In this document: one piece after another, positions 47,214 through 59,522 of the stretch
Layout of the letters: the number at the start of each line of letters is the position of its first letter
Position numbering within the stretch: the stretch's first letter is position 1
Assembly: GCF_009017415.1 (NCBI RefSeq)
Contig: NC_092410.1
Span: 868,001-932,000 of the forward strand
Source: Aspergillus flavus
Lineage: Eukaryota; Ascomycota; Eurotiomycetes; Eurotiales; Aspergillaceae
DNA length: 64,000 nt
Direction of reading: 5' to 3'
Notes under the pieces: model-generated
What the model was told of the DNA's origin: nothing
Database searches by the model: none
The model's input: the letters and a program-made list of their open reading frames with translations, nothing else
Translations under genes and position numbers: made by a program

Positions 47214-48537
47214 TCAATGTGAAATAGCACATTTGTTAGCGAGCTCTAGTTGGTGCTGGGCTAGTCCAGCGTGATCGTCTACTCTGGCACCGTTGACGCT
47301 AATTGCAGGAGCCTTCGACTCAGTGTTCTGAGGTTGGACTGTTGTACCCGGTGCCGTGCTAACGAGGCCCTTCGACACGGCATAGCAGGATGAGCGGTCG
47401 TGGTTCAAGTCCTCACTGTAAAACTCATCCATGATGGGATGTAGAAGGACCGTCTGCTTATGGATAGTGACAATCGAGTTCGCGGGAACCGAAACCCAAT
47501 TATCTAGAGAAGTTAGCCTCCAATTTTGTGGACTAGGCAGGCTGTAACTTACGTCTCTCAAACGTAATCGGCTCGCTTGCCACCAGAACAATGTCGGCTC
47601 CCTTATCGTGACGTTCCATCTTGAAGTGACCTTTGACCTTTCCTTCCTTCCACTTGGTACCCGATGAGAAGTACAAGCTGGCAGGTTCATCCGTCTTGCT
47701 GCTGATATACCGCGTACAAACCACCGTGTGGCCATCCGTCACAGCAAAATTGAGCAAGCTACGGGTCTCAATACCAGAGACATTATGTCTCTTGGGTATA
47801 TCCCTAATAAATTCATTGATCTTTGCGATTGTCTTAACCATCACCCGTCGCAGGAGCGCCTGTCCGAAACCCTCCGGTCCGGGATCCGAGCTCGGATCAA
47901 CGCCCTCCTTCTCCAAAAGGTCAAGGAACAACGCAAAAGCCCACTCGCTATCTGTGCCACCTTTCACGCCCAGATACCAGCGATCCGCGAGCGAATCGCC
48001 CAACGGCCGCTTGATATACTGCCAGCCACCAACGTTACCGTTGTGCATCCACATCAACGTATTGTGTTGGAACGGGTGGCAGTTGTTATCTGATAAGGCT
48101 CCTTCTGTGGTTGCGCGCACATGCGCGAAGATCAGATTGGAGCAGGTTTTGGATGCTAACCGCTCGAGATTCTCACAGTTCCAGGCTGGGAGTGTGGATG
48201 TGAAGATACATGGCTCTGGGCCGAGCTTGGGGTCCGTATAGAACCCTACTCCAAAGCCATCGCCGTTTACTGGACGGCGGTTATCCTGTAATCAGCGAGT
48301 TAAATTATGGTTCATTGTACAGAAAAGTGCTGCGTAAGGTCTCCAGATTATGCTTCATGTTGTAACTTACCAGTCTAAGACGGGAATCATAGGATTGAGT
48401 CAAAATTGAATGACTGGGCTCTGTTACTAGTTTGCTGAGACGTATCTCATGTCGGCCCTTGTATACCTGGTGAAAATAGCGGTCAGTTGTATGATGCATA
48501 AAAATAGTATAGATTGATTTACCAGAAAACGGCACAT
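47214..48537 (-). CDS. dug3: DUG3-like glutamine amidotransferase (glutathione degradation)
   Basis: Four exons on the minus strand, 48537..48523, 48466..48371, 48285..47553 and 47503..47214, encode 377 residues. The first exon is only 15 nt (MCRFL) and carries Cys2, the N-terminal nucleophile of class II amidotransferases. Then come VYKGRHEIRLSKLV, DNRRPVNGDGFGVGFY, IFAHVRATTEG, NCHPFQHNTLMWMHNGNVGG and GGTDSEWAFALFLDLL, all typical of the GATase class II fold of DUG3. In yeast, Dug3 with Dug2 cleaves the gamma-glutamyl bond of glutathione in the cytosol. The C-terminal part (NWVSVPANSIVTIHKQTVLLHPI) fits too. The whole chain closes in frame. Confidence 0.92.
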
Positions 48538-49103
48538 AACGGGAGAAGTGATGAAGCTCTCTCTAGAGGAGCTACTATGTTTGCGACCAAGAAAACAACG
48601 ATAAATTGGCTCCAAGAAAGGGATATAGCTACGTAGCCGGAGTACGGTGTAGCAGTGCTATTGCCCGGCGGCCGAAGTCGCAGCTTCTTGCGAGGTTTAA
48701 AGATGCGTTTTGCTCCACGATTGGCAAAGATAAAGCCCAACAACCACGAAACAAGAAGAAAACTGTTAAAGTATAGAATTGATTCAATTGAATAATTAAG
48801 GATCTTCAGGAGTCAGACATATAAATATATGTACGTCTGTGCTTCAGTAGTACCTAAGGCATCAATGTCGCCATTTCATCCACACGTGACTCACACTGGA
48901 ATTATACGGACGACGAAGCGGCCATTAACGCAGGTCACGAGGTTCTCCGTGCCGGGGGTTCGGTTCGTCTTCGCGTGGGACCGCCATCGATGACATCCGA
49001 TTATTTTGTGCTACTGCTATTGTTCGACGCACCAGCAGCCTAAGTCTACCGCCGTGGCTTCTAGCCCGGAGATGACCGATTCTATCCTTTCAATCCGCTT
49101 AAT
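48538..49103. promoter_or_regulatory. Divergent intergenic region dug3 / mgm1
   Basis: About 565 bp between divergent start codons; no specific site found. A CACGTG-like E-box core (ACACGTGA) occurs near 48892. Confidence 0.35.
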
Positions 49104-51991
49104 GTGTATGCGATTTCGAGAACCATGAGCGGGAGAATTCTCTCCCACCGTCTTGTTCCGCTCTTGCGGACAGGCTTTTTGGCCCGCCATGTCCATAACG
49201 CTGGTGCAAGGACCGGAGGTCTACTACGTTCAGATGGCAGCGCCGCACTTCGAGGACGCACCTGGCCTGTCGGTGCGAACTCGATTCATAATGTCCCCGC
49301 TGTGCGGGGGATCTCTTTTGCGAGGATCCTTCCGAAGCTGGCACTAAAATTAGTGAAGGTGCCCGCTATGCTTGGAACGGCTACAGTAGCTGGATTAGCT
49401 TATATACAATATCAAACTACGCGTACGTTCCTATCCTCCAAGTTCATGACCTACTAATCTAATTTTCTTGATTACTATAGAGGCAGGAAACTATGCTATT
49501 GATGTGTTGAAACGCGCGGGGGAATCGGCCGGTGACGCTGCTTCATCCATTTTCTCCGAAATCCAAAATGTGGCCGAACAGACACAGCGTGGCTGGCAAA
49601 GGACTACAGATAGTGTGGAAGTTCCTGAATGGTTGCAAAACATTCTAGGTTTCAGTGAAGGTTCCCAAAACGACGGTTCCGGAGGAGGAGGAGGAGGAGG
49701 AGGACAACCCCCAAGAGAAAGCCGGGCGGGTGCCGCTGCAGCTGCTGGGGCGGCGGCTTTGGGGTACGACCAAGGTGATGAGCACGCCCGATTGACCAGG
49801 AATGCGGAGGACGACCAGATGATGCTCCTTACTCGTAAGATGATCGAGATCAGGAACATACTTCAAGCCGTTGGCCAGTCAAACACGCTCACATTGCCAT
49901 CGATTGTTGTCATTGGTTCGCAGTCTTCGGGCAAAAGCTCCGTTCTCGAAGCCATCGTCGGACATGAATTTCTTCCCAAAGGCTCGAATATGGTTACCCG
50001 GCGGCCGATCGAACTTACTTTAGTTAATACTCCCCACGCACAAGCAGAATATGGAGAATTTCCGGCCCTCGGTCTAGGAAAGATAACCGACTTTTCTTCG
50101 ATCCAACGCACCTTGACCGACCTTAATTTGGCAGTCCCTGAGAGGGATTGTGTCAGTGACGACCCGATTCAACTTACCATCTATTCTCCTAATGTCCCCG
50201 ATCTTTCCCTCATTGATCTCCCAGGCTATATCCAGGTGTCCGGCCAAGGTCAACCTCCGCAGTTGAAGCAAAAGATCTCTGATCTATGTGACAAGTACAT
50301 CCAAGCGCCAAATGTCATCTTAGCCATATCTGCGGCAGATGTCGATCTTGCTAATTCGACAGCATTGAGAGCAAGTCGCAGGGTAGACCCTAGGGGTGAA
50401 AGGACGATCGGTGTCATCACAAAGATGGATCTTGTCGACCCGGAACGTGGCTACAGCATTCTTACTGATAAGAAATACCCTCTTCGCCTAGGCTACGTGG
50501 GTGTAGTCTCACGAATCCCTCAGACGACCGCTCTATTTTCCTCTCGAGGAAGTGGCAACATCACGAGCGCGATCATCAAGAATGAAAATGCTTATTTCTC
50601 TTCTCATCCATCCGAGTTTGGACCTCAGTCAGAGGTATCGGTTGGCGTTGGAACGTTGCGAACCAAGCTTATGCATGTTCTTGAACAGACGATGGCATCT
50701 AGCCTAGCGGGTACTAGGGACGCTATCAGCCAGGAACTGGAAGAAGCGACGTACGAGTTCAAGGTTCAATATAATGATCGTCCGCTGAGCGCAGAGTCTT
50801 ATCTCGCCGAGAGCTTGGACAGCTTCAAGCACTCCTTCAAGGCATTCGCGGAGAACTTTGGCCGTCCCCAAGTGCGCGAGATGCTGAAAAATGAACTCGA
50901 TCAACGCGTCATGGACATTCTCGCTCAGAGATATTGGAACAAGCCAATCGACGACTTAAACCCTCCGATGCCTGAGTTGGATCCCCTCATTGACCTTCCT
51001 AAGGCCGACCCGGAGTCAATGTATTGGCACCGTAAGCTCGACGCGTCCACATCCTCATTGACGAAACTGGGAATCGGCAGACTTGCTACGACTGTTGTTG
51101 CGAATGCAATCCAGAACCATGTTGAGTCATTGTTGGCCAACTCTACCTTCGCCTCTCACCCGTATGCTCAAAAGCAGATCGTGGATGCTTGCAGTAGCAT
51201 CCTGAATGATCGGTTCTTCAGTACCAGCGATCAAGTCGAGAACTGCATCAAGCCTTATAAATACGAAATCGAAGTTGAAGACCCGGAGTGGGCGAAGGGA
51301 AGGGAAAACATAACAAGAGTGCTTAAAGATGAGCTTAAGGCGTGCGAGGCGGCTCTAAAACGTGTCGAGGACTCCGTTGGAAGGAGAAAGATCAAGGATG
51401 TGATGTCATTCATAGACAAGGTCAGAAAAGGCGAAGTGGTCTTGGAAGGCGATGGCGCTGGTGGTGCAGGTGGATTCAGTTCTGCCTTGCTAGCCACAGG
51501 TATGTCTACATCCCCCATGCTACCAACATACGACTCGAAGCTAATCAAAAACAGGCCGGGAAAGCGCCTTCCTGCGCGATCGGGCTGATCTCCTCAAGAT
51601 GAGACTTCTCGCCGTCCGCTCCAAGCAATGTGCCAGCAAGAAGAACAAGTACCACTGCCCCGAAGTCTTCCTCGACGTCGTCGCAGACAAGCTCACCTCA
51701 ACCGCGGTACTATTCCTCAACGTCGAGCTCCTGTCAGAGTTCTACTACAACTTCCCCCGAGAACTGGACATGAGACTAGGCCGTCACCTCTCCGACGCAG
51801 AAGTAGAGCGCTTCGCACGCGAGGACCCTCGCATCCGGAGACATCTCGACGTCATCAAGAAGAAGGAGCTCCTCGAACTGGCCCTTCAAAAGATCGAAAG
51901 CATCCGCCAGTTGGATGGTCGCAGCAAGCATAGAAACGCCGACCGCCCGCTGTCCAAAGAGCAGAGAAATCGTGGATGGAACCTGTTTTAA
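49104..51991 (+). CDS. mgm1: Mgm1/OPA1, mitochondrial inner-membrane dynamin GTPase
   Basis: Three exons, 49104..49422, 49481..51499 and 51555..51991, encode 924 residues. A basic mitochondrial presequence is followed by a hydrophobic segment (AMLGTATVAGLAYIQY, about residue 88-103). A run of eight glycines (about 174-181) and an Ala-rich stretch then lead into the dynamin GTPase domain: G1 GSQSSGKSS (about 252-260), DLPG (about 350) and TKMD (about 420). The middle domain and GTPase effector domain occupy the rest, ending in a basic GED with LLEFYY-like helices (VELLSEFYYNFPRELD). Mgm1 drives inner-membrane fusion and cristae shape; long and short forms arise by rhomboid cleavage near the hydrophobic region. 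A second ATG at 49125 would give a slightly shorter presequence. Confidence 0.95.
49681..49704 (+). repeat. (GGA)8 coding microsatellite in mgm1
   Basis: Eight successive GGA codons encode polyglycine between the membrane anchor region and the GTPase domain. A pure triplet run like this can change length without breaking the frame. Confidence 0.85.
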
Positions 51992-52891
51992 TTCATTAGA
52001 TCCTTTCCTCCACTACCTACTACTTCGCTCCCTCTCCTTCCTCTCTTTCGTTGCTCCCGACACCTTACATCACGTTCCCTTCGACTTCCCTCTTTTTCCG
52101 CCTCTTACCTAGCTTCCTGTATACCATACCACCAATAGGGTCTGTTTATAGCTCAAGAATCACTTCAGGATAGGCGTTAGCACAGCGAGTGCTTGGTTTA
52201 TCCATTCTTTCATTGTACCTCTCCCTTATCAGACGTTCATGTGAAAAATTATCTAGCATCGATAGAAATATCTACATTCCATATAATGCAAACCTACCAC
52301 ATAGCTCAAAATAACCCATAAATACTAAATAAAATTCCCAGTCAGTGTGGAAAGAACCGATGTATGAATCAAGATAATACACATCCCTACCAACGACAAA
52401 TAACGATTCAAAGATAGGAAAAGTAAAGGAAGATAAAATGAACAAAAGAAAGAATATAGGATGATTATGGCCAGATCTAACAAATCTAAACAAACAGTAA
52501 CCCCACAACCGGTCTATCTATTTCGTACACAGAGATCAAGATTAATGCTTTTTGTTCTTCTCTTCTTTTTCCATTTCCAACATGCCTTGGGGATATCCTT
52601 CAAGGCGGGTCTCGTGGGAATATCAAGTGGGACCTTCTAGATAGATGTGGAAAGAGGGAGATGGGCATTGGCGGAGTGGATGATGAGTGTCCCATTCATT
52701 TTTCAATGGGGAGTATAAAGAAAAGAGAAAAGAGAGATGGTAAAGGGTCATGTGAACGGGGCATCAAAAGGTAGAATGGTAGAATAAACCGGGGAAAACA
52801 CAAAAAAATCTCGCTCCGAAATCATAGACGTAACATATCTGCTGTTTTTGGTGGTACAGTTGGTTCCAAATCTATCTTACGAGAGATTGGT
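51992..52891. other. Convergent intergenic region mgm1 / nde1
   Basis: About 900 bp of T/C- and A-rich 3' flanks; no credible gene. Confidence 0.35.
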
Positions 52892-54819
52892 TTACTCCCG
52901 AGAGACGTCACGGCCGAACATTTTGGCCTTGACCCAGTCGACGGCGACCAGCACACGGTTACGAGCTGTTACGTATGTTAGCACAGGTACCATTTTCTAA
53001 TAGGTGTGGTGAATGGATCACTTACTGCTGAAGCACATGCTCAGGTAAGCACTGCGCCAGAAAAGATAGGTCATGGTACCACCACTTGCGATGTTGCCGC
53101 TCAGCCAGCTGATGTCTGCAACCGCACGCTCCTTTCCGATGTACGCCAGACTTCCCTGGTGGGAATACTGGAAGGGACCAATCTGCTTGGTTCTGCGCAA
53201 TTGCTTCTGGCGTTCGCGGATCTCATCGAAAATCTGGTTGCGCTCCTCGGGGCTCTTGGCCTGTGCTTGAGCCTCCGACAGCTGCTTCAGGTCATTCTCG
53301 ATGGCCTCGGTCTTAGCCATAGTGTTGAAGAGACGAGCAAGGAAAGCACCCTCCTGACTAGCAACCTGAGCAGTGGGGGCATAGTTGGTGATAGCGCAGT
53401 CACCGACGGCCCAAACGTTCTCGGCACCGTTGACGACCAGGTATTCGTTAACAGCGAGACCACGGCGCGAGTTCTTCTGGGCGGGGAGCTGGCTCATAAG
53501 GTCCCGGACAACAGGGCGGACGGCGTTACCGGTAGCCCAAACCAGGAGACCGTAAGGGATGGTTTCCAATTCCTTGGTTCCGTCGGGCTTAGTGACCTCA
53601 GCCTCGATGTACTTATCGGTCACGTTCTTGACCATGGTCTTGGTGCGGATGGTGATAGCTTCCTCCTTGAAGGTCGACTCGGTGTAGTCAATAAGCTGCT
53701 TGGAGAACATGGGAAGCACGTTGGGAAGAGCCTCAACAAGGGTGACCTTGAAGTTCTCCTTGATCTCAGGAACCCACTTCTTGAGATCCTCCTCGAAGAA
53801 GTCCTGGATCTCACCAGCGAACTCAACACCAGTGGGGCCACCACCGACGACAACCATGTGCAAAAGACGCTTGATCTCATCCTCAGTCTGATCCTTGAAG
53901 ATAGCGGTCTCAACACAGTCCATGATACGCGTACGGATCTTCTGGGCATCTCCGACCTCCTTCAGGAAGCAAGAGTGCTCCTTGACACCCTTGATGCCTA
54001 TTGATACGCAGTCAGCGTTGGTTACTTCACTGGGGCTACTGTAAGTTACATACCGAAGGTTGCATTCTCAGCACCGACACCAACAACAAGCATGTCGAAA
54101 GGCACCTCAGTCTGGGAGATGTCACCCTTGATTTCGGAGTCGTCGCTGATGTACACGACACGTTTCTCGTAGTCAATCTTGGTCGCCTCGGCTTCGTAGA
54201 ACTTGACGTAGGCATTTTTCTGGCGAGTGATGTTACGGATCGGCTCCATAATCGAGCGGTGTTCGACCAAACCCGTGGTGCAGGAAGGCAACAGAGGGGT
54301 GAAAAGGAAGTAGTTACGGGGGGAAATGACGACGACATTGTAGTTCTCGGTATCCAGCTTCTTCAGAAGGGAAACAGAGCCCCATCCGGTACCTGCGCGG
54401 GGTTAATCGCATGTCCACATTGTCTGACCATATCAATGGCGAAGAAACAGGACTTGGGGTAACCTACCCAGGATCACCAGGGTCTTCTTCTTGGGGTCGG
54501 GTGCAATCTGCTCAATTGGATGACGGAGCTCATAGATGCTGTATGCCACATAACCAGTGAGACCGAGACCGGAGAGCAAGGTCAAGCGCCAGGTCCAGCG
54601 CAAGAACCTGAATCCTTTCTTGGGCTTCGGCGCGGGCGCGGCGTCAGCGTAAGAACGGCGAGCAGTGCGCTGAACGGGCTGCTGGGAGAAACCGCTGGAT
54701 CTCAAGGGACGAGCGGAGCGAAGGACCTGAGGGCGCGTCGAGAGCGACCTGCGCGACAGCGACGACATGACTGATGGCGTAGCCATCTTGGACCGGATAG
54801 CAAGCGCACTTCCAACCAT
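52892..54819 (-). CDS. nde1: Type II (rotenone-insensitive) NADH dehydrogenase, mitochondrial
   Basis: Four exons on the minus strand, 54819..54468, 54392..54054, 53997..53026 and 52965..52892, encode 578 residues. The presequence is Arg/Ser-rich (SSLSRRSLSTRPQVLRSARP), followed by a hydrophobic anchor (LTLLSGLGLTGYVAYSIY). The FAD-binding motif GTGWGS is formed across the first splice; the second dinucleotide fold has VVVGGGPTGVEFAGE for NADH. VWAVGDCAIT is the second FAD contact. The C-terminus WLSGNIASGG and MCFS/RNRVLVAVDWVKAKMFGRD is typical. The enzyme passes electrons from NADH to ubiquinone without pumping protons. No EF-hand insertion is seen, so it is not the calcium-binding type. 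The anchor fits an external (NDE) enzyme, but the face is not proven. A second in-frame ATG at 54786 is an equally plausible start. Confidence 0.93.
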
Positions 54820-56746
54820 TGTCGGTTGCGGTCGCCCAAATGGGGGAGGAGTGGAGAGGGAGAGGAGAGTTGAGAGGGGAGAGAAAGAGAAAGAATCTGG
54901 AAACTGAACTGGATTCCAATTGACAATTGAGTCAAATCAATTTCGTCAAACCCAAATAAAAAAAAAGAAAAAAGAAAAAAGAAAAAAAAAAGTTTTCGGA
55001 GGCGCTGGATCAGTGACGCGATAAGAAATTAGCTGTTTTGGGCGAATCGGTGTGTCAATGACTTGTACTGCCTTGGAGCCTTGGAAGTCGGGTGTCTTTT
55101 CGACTCTTTCCAAGTTCCGCCGGGCTTATGCCTTCCCAATTAGGAGCTTTTCCGCGTCCTGTGAAAGCACTGAATGGGGCAAAAAAACTGGGTCCAAAGG
55201 GATTTGCAGCCTGAGGATACCGCCGGGGCCAGACGCCCTCCCGATCAACTGGGTCCGGTTCCGACCCTAAATTTTTTAATTTTTTTTTTACACTCTTCCC
55301 TGTGGGATAATCGATTTTCCTGTAGGGGGTTGGAGAATGAGGGGGAGTTTTCTGCTAGTGAGGAGAAGCACTCGACACGCCTTGTGAGGGGAAGAATTAT
55401 CTGCAATGGAGATCCTACAGTGGGTATGAAGCTCTCTTTTTAAACCAGCTCCCTACAATAATGACGGACAGAAGGAAAGGGATTCTTAATAAGCGTTCCT
55501 CTGTTTTTCTAGGCCTTAATTATCTGCACTATGGACAGGGATTCTTATCTCGACGACGAACTGTTACTTGTTTAACTATACTCCGGAGTACTCCATATCT
55601 ACAAGATATGCCGAGTATGTACTCGGTGTATGTATGTACAATGTCGCATAACATACCTAACTATCAGCGTATGACTCAACTTCCTATAGTGCATTGATAA
55701 TATTACGATCCACCCAATCCCACTTTCTCCTCACCCGCTGGCGCGCAATCCGAGCGTTCCATTACGGTATGCCATCAAATGCCAGCTGACTCAGAACCCA
55801 TACCGCTGACGGTCCTTCCCGAGAACCAACCGGGTTCACCCGCATCTAGACCTTCCCAGCTTCTTTTTAACTAGACATCGAACAAATTCCGGATGAAGAG
55901 CACCGTAAGAATCCGGGGAAAGTGATCCACTCTTCTAATCTTAGCTCTTCTGCGTCATTTCGTGGCGACTGCTTATTGATTTAGACTCTTCATCCTTTTG
56001 ACTCAATCGCTGCCAGTAGCTTCCCTCACTCGGAGCAAACTCGGCATTGAAACTATGTCCAAAGTGACCTGTTAGAAGAGGGAGGTCTTTCTCGCTTCTG
56101 TAGCTTTGAGTGTTAAATCCTCAACTCGTCTCGCCACGTCAGAGTCCAGTCTAGACCCGTATGCTCCTTGAGGTAAAGGTATTCGAATTCTTGTGTGCAT
56201 TTGCTTTCACTTCTTCCGGGTCTGAGCAATCATGCCATGGACATGCGGGAATTCTGTTGTTCCTGTGGTTTCCGATACATCGCATGTGGCTACCAGATGA
56301 CGTTGGGTCAGGGAGCTCGAATTTCGGGGGTGACTTAATGTTGAGAGACATATCGCTAGGATATTTCGCCATATCCATGTCTTTACCGTTTGGAAGTGTT
56401 TGTCGTCGATGGCCAAACAATACAATGAGTGGTGAACAAGTCATGGTATAATTCCCGCTTATGATCAGCACTCTTCTTCACTTTGTCATGTTAGACTAGT
56501 TAGGATCGGGACTGCATAGGAGTTATACAACAGTTGTTTGTTTGAGAACGTGATAACTTCGTTAACCTACACTAGCCCAATGAACATGTTCGAAGTATAT
56601 AAATTAGGGCCACATCCCTAATGTATCATCTTCGAGACCCGGTTGATATATTAAAAAGGGCAGAACTACACTAAGCATAAAGGATCAAGTATGACAAGGT
56701 CAAAAGTTAGAAAATGGTAGAGAGAAAGAAGACAGGAGAAAAAAAG
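54820..56746. other. 1.9 kb intergenic region
   Basis: Starts with the nde1 5' flank, including an A/G low-complexity run (about 54955-54993). A perfect palindrome TACTCCGGAGTA lies at 55579-55590. Frames of about 100 codons near 56150-56470 on both strands look random. No gene called. Confidence 0.35.
55579..55590. repeat. 12-bp palindrome TACTCCGGAGTA
   Basis: A perfect self-complementary 12-mer, related in sequence to the inverted-repeat arms at 26711 and 26742 and to CGGAGTA motifs near 38.6-38.9 kb. Confidence 0.6.
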
Positions 56747-58449
56747 CTAGGCATCCCTAACATGTGCACCATGGAACCCAAAGCCAACCACACCATGAAC
56801 TGTAGCCCTCCCGACCTCTGTCATGGTCTTTGCATCAAGAACCAACAGATAACTACGTCCTTCAATACCGTCCAGCACGACGGAAAGAAGTACACCACCA
56901 TCCTCGTCCTCTGAATCCGGATCTGTCACAAAAATCGGCTCACTTGCCGTCTGCCCATGCTGACTCCAATAAAGAGATGTCTGCGTGACGACGTCATGCT
57001 TGACCAGGCCGTCCAGGAACACACTCTTTCCTGAGTCGGTCACGCCGTATACGTAGCGATACTTTCGGCCACGTACTCGAGGGCTAACATGGGGTAGTTC
57101 CGGTCCTAGTCCCTTCCCCATCGAGAAAACCAGTTCCGCCGTGAGGGTCTTGGGACTCGATGCTTCGGGAACGGCAGGCAGGCGAAAGCGCCGGAAAGCT
57201 CCGCGAGCACTGTGGTTCCTTGACTCGCCAAAATGGCGGGCTGTGGCTGAGTCAGACAGTATATTGTCGATATAGAAGCGTTTTAATACGTCTAGGCTGT
57301 CGTATGCACAAACATCGGCGATGATATCTGTCTTGGAGGGATTGGTCGATGAATGCTCTTCATACGCATTAATTGTGTGGAAACTGAAGAAGGGATCGGA
57401 CTCGTAACGCGCGATTAATCCCCGCCCTCCAGGAGTACGATCCACGACGAACCAGGTGCTGCGCTGTGTGGGGTCGTAGTCGGCCAATGCATCTACAAAG
57501 TTATGCGTCCATAGCAAGGACATGCCCCCAGCTCGAAAGCGAGCGTTCCAAAGACAGAGCACAACGTAGTGCTCCGTCAGAAGAAGAGAGTGCACGTATG
57601 TAGCAGCATGCGTGAATGTTGCAAGAATGCTGGTTTTTCCTGTTGCTCGAGAAACATGGAAGATACGATAGGTGCTTGTCAGACCAATGTCTAGGTTGTA
57701 GTTGTAGACATCACCGGTGGTCAGGTCTGTCTTGCAATGGGCCGCGCTAAGGGGTCCACGGAGCGATGGATGCAAGACTGTTTGGTCCGCAATACCAATT
57801 GGCTCCAGAGTCTGAGGATCGAGCATCTGGAAAGTAGAGTTATCTGTGCGGTTGCAGAGTGTCTGGATGCCTGGCTCGGGCATCTTCTCCTGCTTGCTGC
57901 CCGTCGCCGACAAGCCGGGAAAGTTAACATTCAAAGAGACGCTGATGTCGACCTCGTCGGGAACACCTTGTGGAATGGTCTTAAAGACCGATTGCGCCTT
58001 CTGGAAGAGCGTCATGCATGGGTCATATTTAGCTCCAAAGGTGATCTCTCCACGGTATCCTGTTCGCTGTATCCTTCGGATGAGGCCATCGCAGGTCAGT
58101 CGGGAGTTGTGTGTGACGCGGACTCGAGGCTGCTCTGGTGTAGGAGTATGTATCTGGAAACGATGAACCTGGGCAAAATAGTCGAACCAGTGGCTCACAC
58201 GATAGGTGGTTTGTTTCTCTGTCTGAATATCGCGAGGGCCTAAACCGTTGCGGAACAGCACGCCGGCGCAGTAGGGCGGAATTGTGCCCTGGACTGATAA
58301 CTCTGTCGGCTCGAGCTCTTGGTAGCGGACATCAAACTAGCTTGTCAATGAGGCTGGTCAAGATGGTAGTGAATGCGACTTACACCCTGCGTGTTTGGCC
58401 AGTCATTATAATGGGTAGTAGTCGTTGACTCTTTAACTGACGACGCCAT
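56747..58449 (-). CDS. Carotenoid-oxygenase-family (RPE65/CCD) non-heme iron dioxygenase
   Basis: Two exons on the minus strand, 58449..58384 and 58336..56747, encode 551 residues. The N-terminus NDWPNTQG/FDVRYQELEPTEL then VQGTIPPYCAGVLFRNGLGP is the family signature start. The beta-propeller strands carry the iron-binding histidines, of which good candidates lie in SAAHCKTD, ATYVHSLLLTEHYVVL, FFSFHTINAYEE and the terminal FGFHGAHV. The enzyme would cleave a conjugated double bond of a carotenoid, apocarotenoid or stilbene with O2; fungal members act in retinal and torulene metabolism or in aromatic degradation. No carotenoid biosynthesis gene is adjacent, so the substrate is open. An MFS transporter lies divergent about 1.07 kb away. 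Confidence 0.88.
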
Positions 58450-59522
58450 GTTTGCTGCTGTTGATGCTCAAGAGTGTATCAAGGAGAGGAATGACCATTT
58501 TATAGCATGAAAAGCCAATGGAAGAAGAATCCCACCCCCTCTGTATCCATAATAGAGTCAACCTCGTATAGTCGGGCACTGACATTACTCCGTCGGGACA
58601 GCCCCTCAAGTCAAGTAACAGCATAGCTCATGCTGGAATAAGCTAGTCTGAGCTACGGCGCCGCCATGATTAAGGTGATCCTAAGTGGGAATGTGCGTTA
58701 AAGCGAGTAGGCCAAGCGAAACAGGCAGAGACAAGTCACACGACCACGCTTTCGATAGGCTTTGAGGTATCGTTATATAAGGATGCCGGGTGTCATCATA
58801 CTGACCGCTAACTTTAGGGTTGTGGCGGCTCAGACCTTGCGCCCGAGTGTCGCGAGAATAAACTCTAGAACCCTCAACAAGTTGGATGAGTGGACAGACG
58901 AGGGTCGTCGATCGGGCGATGGTTTGCGGTTCCCCCGAGGGTGGTAGCAGTCTTAATGCCAAATGCGGTAGTGGATTGCGACAGAACAAGATCTTGCTTA
59001 ACATGGACTCCAAGGAATCCTTCAAATGAGGTGATATGCGTTTTGGTAAAGCATAGCTATCACTTTGATAAATATCCATTCACCCTAGTCAACTCTATCC
59101 CATGTATCATTTCCACCCGATATGGCGTCAGTTAAGTATAACGGTATCTCCGGTCATCCTGTATATATTAAGCATGCGTACAAGATGACTGCCGCCAGCC
59201 GCCGCATTGCTTGCTGTGGCCTTGACCCATCACCAGTAGTATGCGCACAAGCTTAACAATGTCAAGCTTCATTTAAAGATTTGAAACTGCTGGATCGTGA
59301 AGCATCCTACTAAAGGTACTCCAGCGAAGTATGCCCTAATCTTTCTGCAAGCATTCCATGCATCCGCCTATCATTCGGCGCCGGAGATAAGTCGCCGGAT
59401 TCCCCTCATTTTGCGTGATCATCACAACCTTTTAAAAACGACTTCCGACCGATCCCTTAACTGAACGTTGGGATAAACCTTGATCTAACAGATGAAGGGG
59501 GTCCATAGCAATAATCATCGCC
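58450..59522. promoter_or_regulatory. Divergent intergenic region, carotenoid oxygenase / MFS transporter
   Basis: About 1.07 kb between divergent start codons. It holds both promoters. Frames at 58681-59135 are random-looking. No palindromic operator was recognised. Confidence 0.4.
58497..58504 (-). promoter_or_regulatory. TATA box of the carotenoid-oxygenase gene
   Basis: TATAAAAT on the minus strand, about 48 bp upstream of the start codon, suggesting a short leader and a regulated core promoter. Confidence 0.5.

Noticed and set aside
53006..54004. 332-codon plus-strand open frame
   Set aside because: It lies exactly antisense to the nde1 exon 3 and reads as Leu/Val-rich mirror-image codons with no motif. 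The minus strand encodes a clear NADH dehydrogenase.
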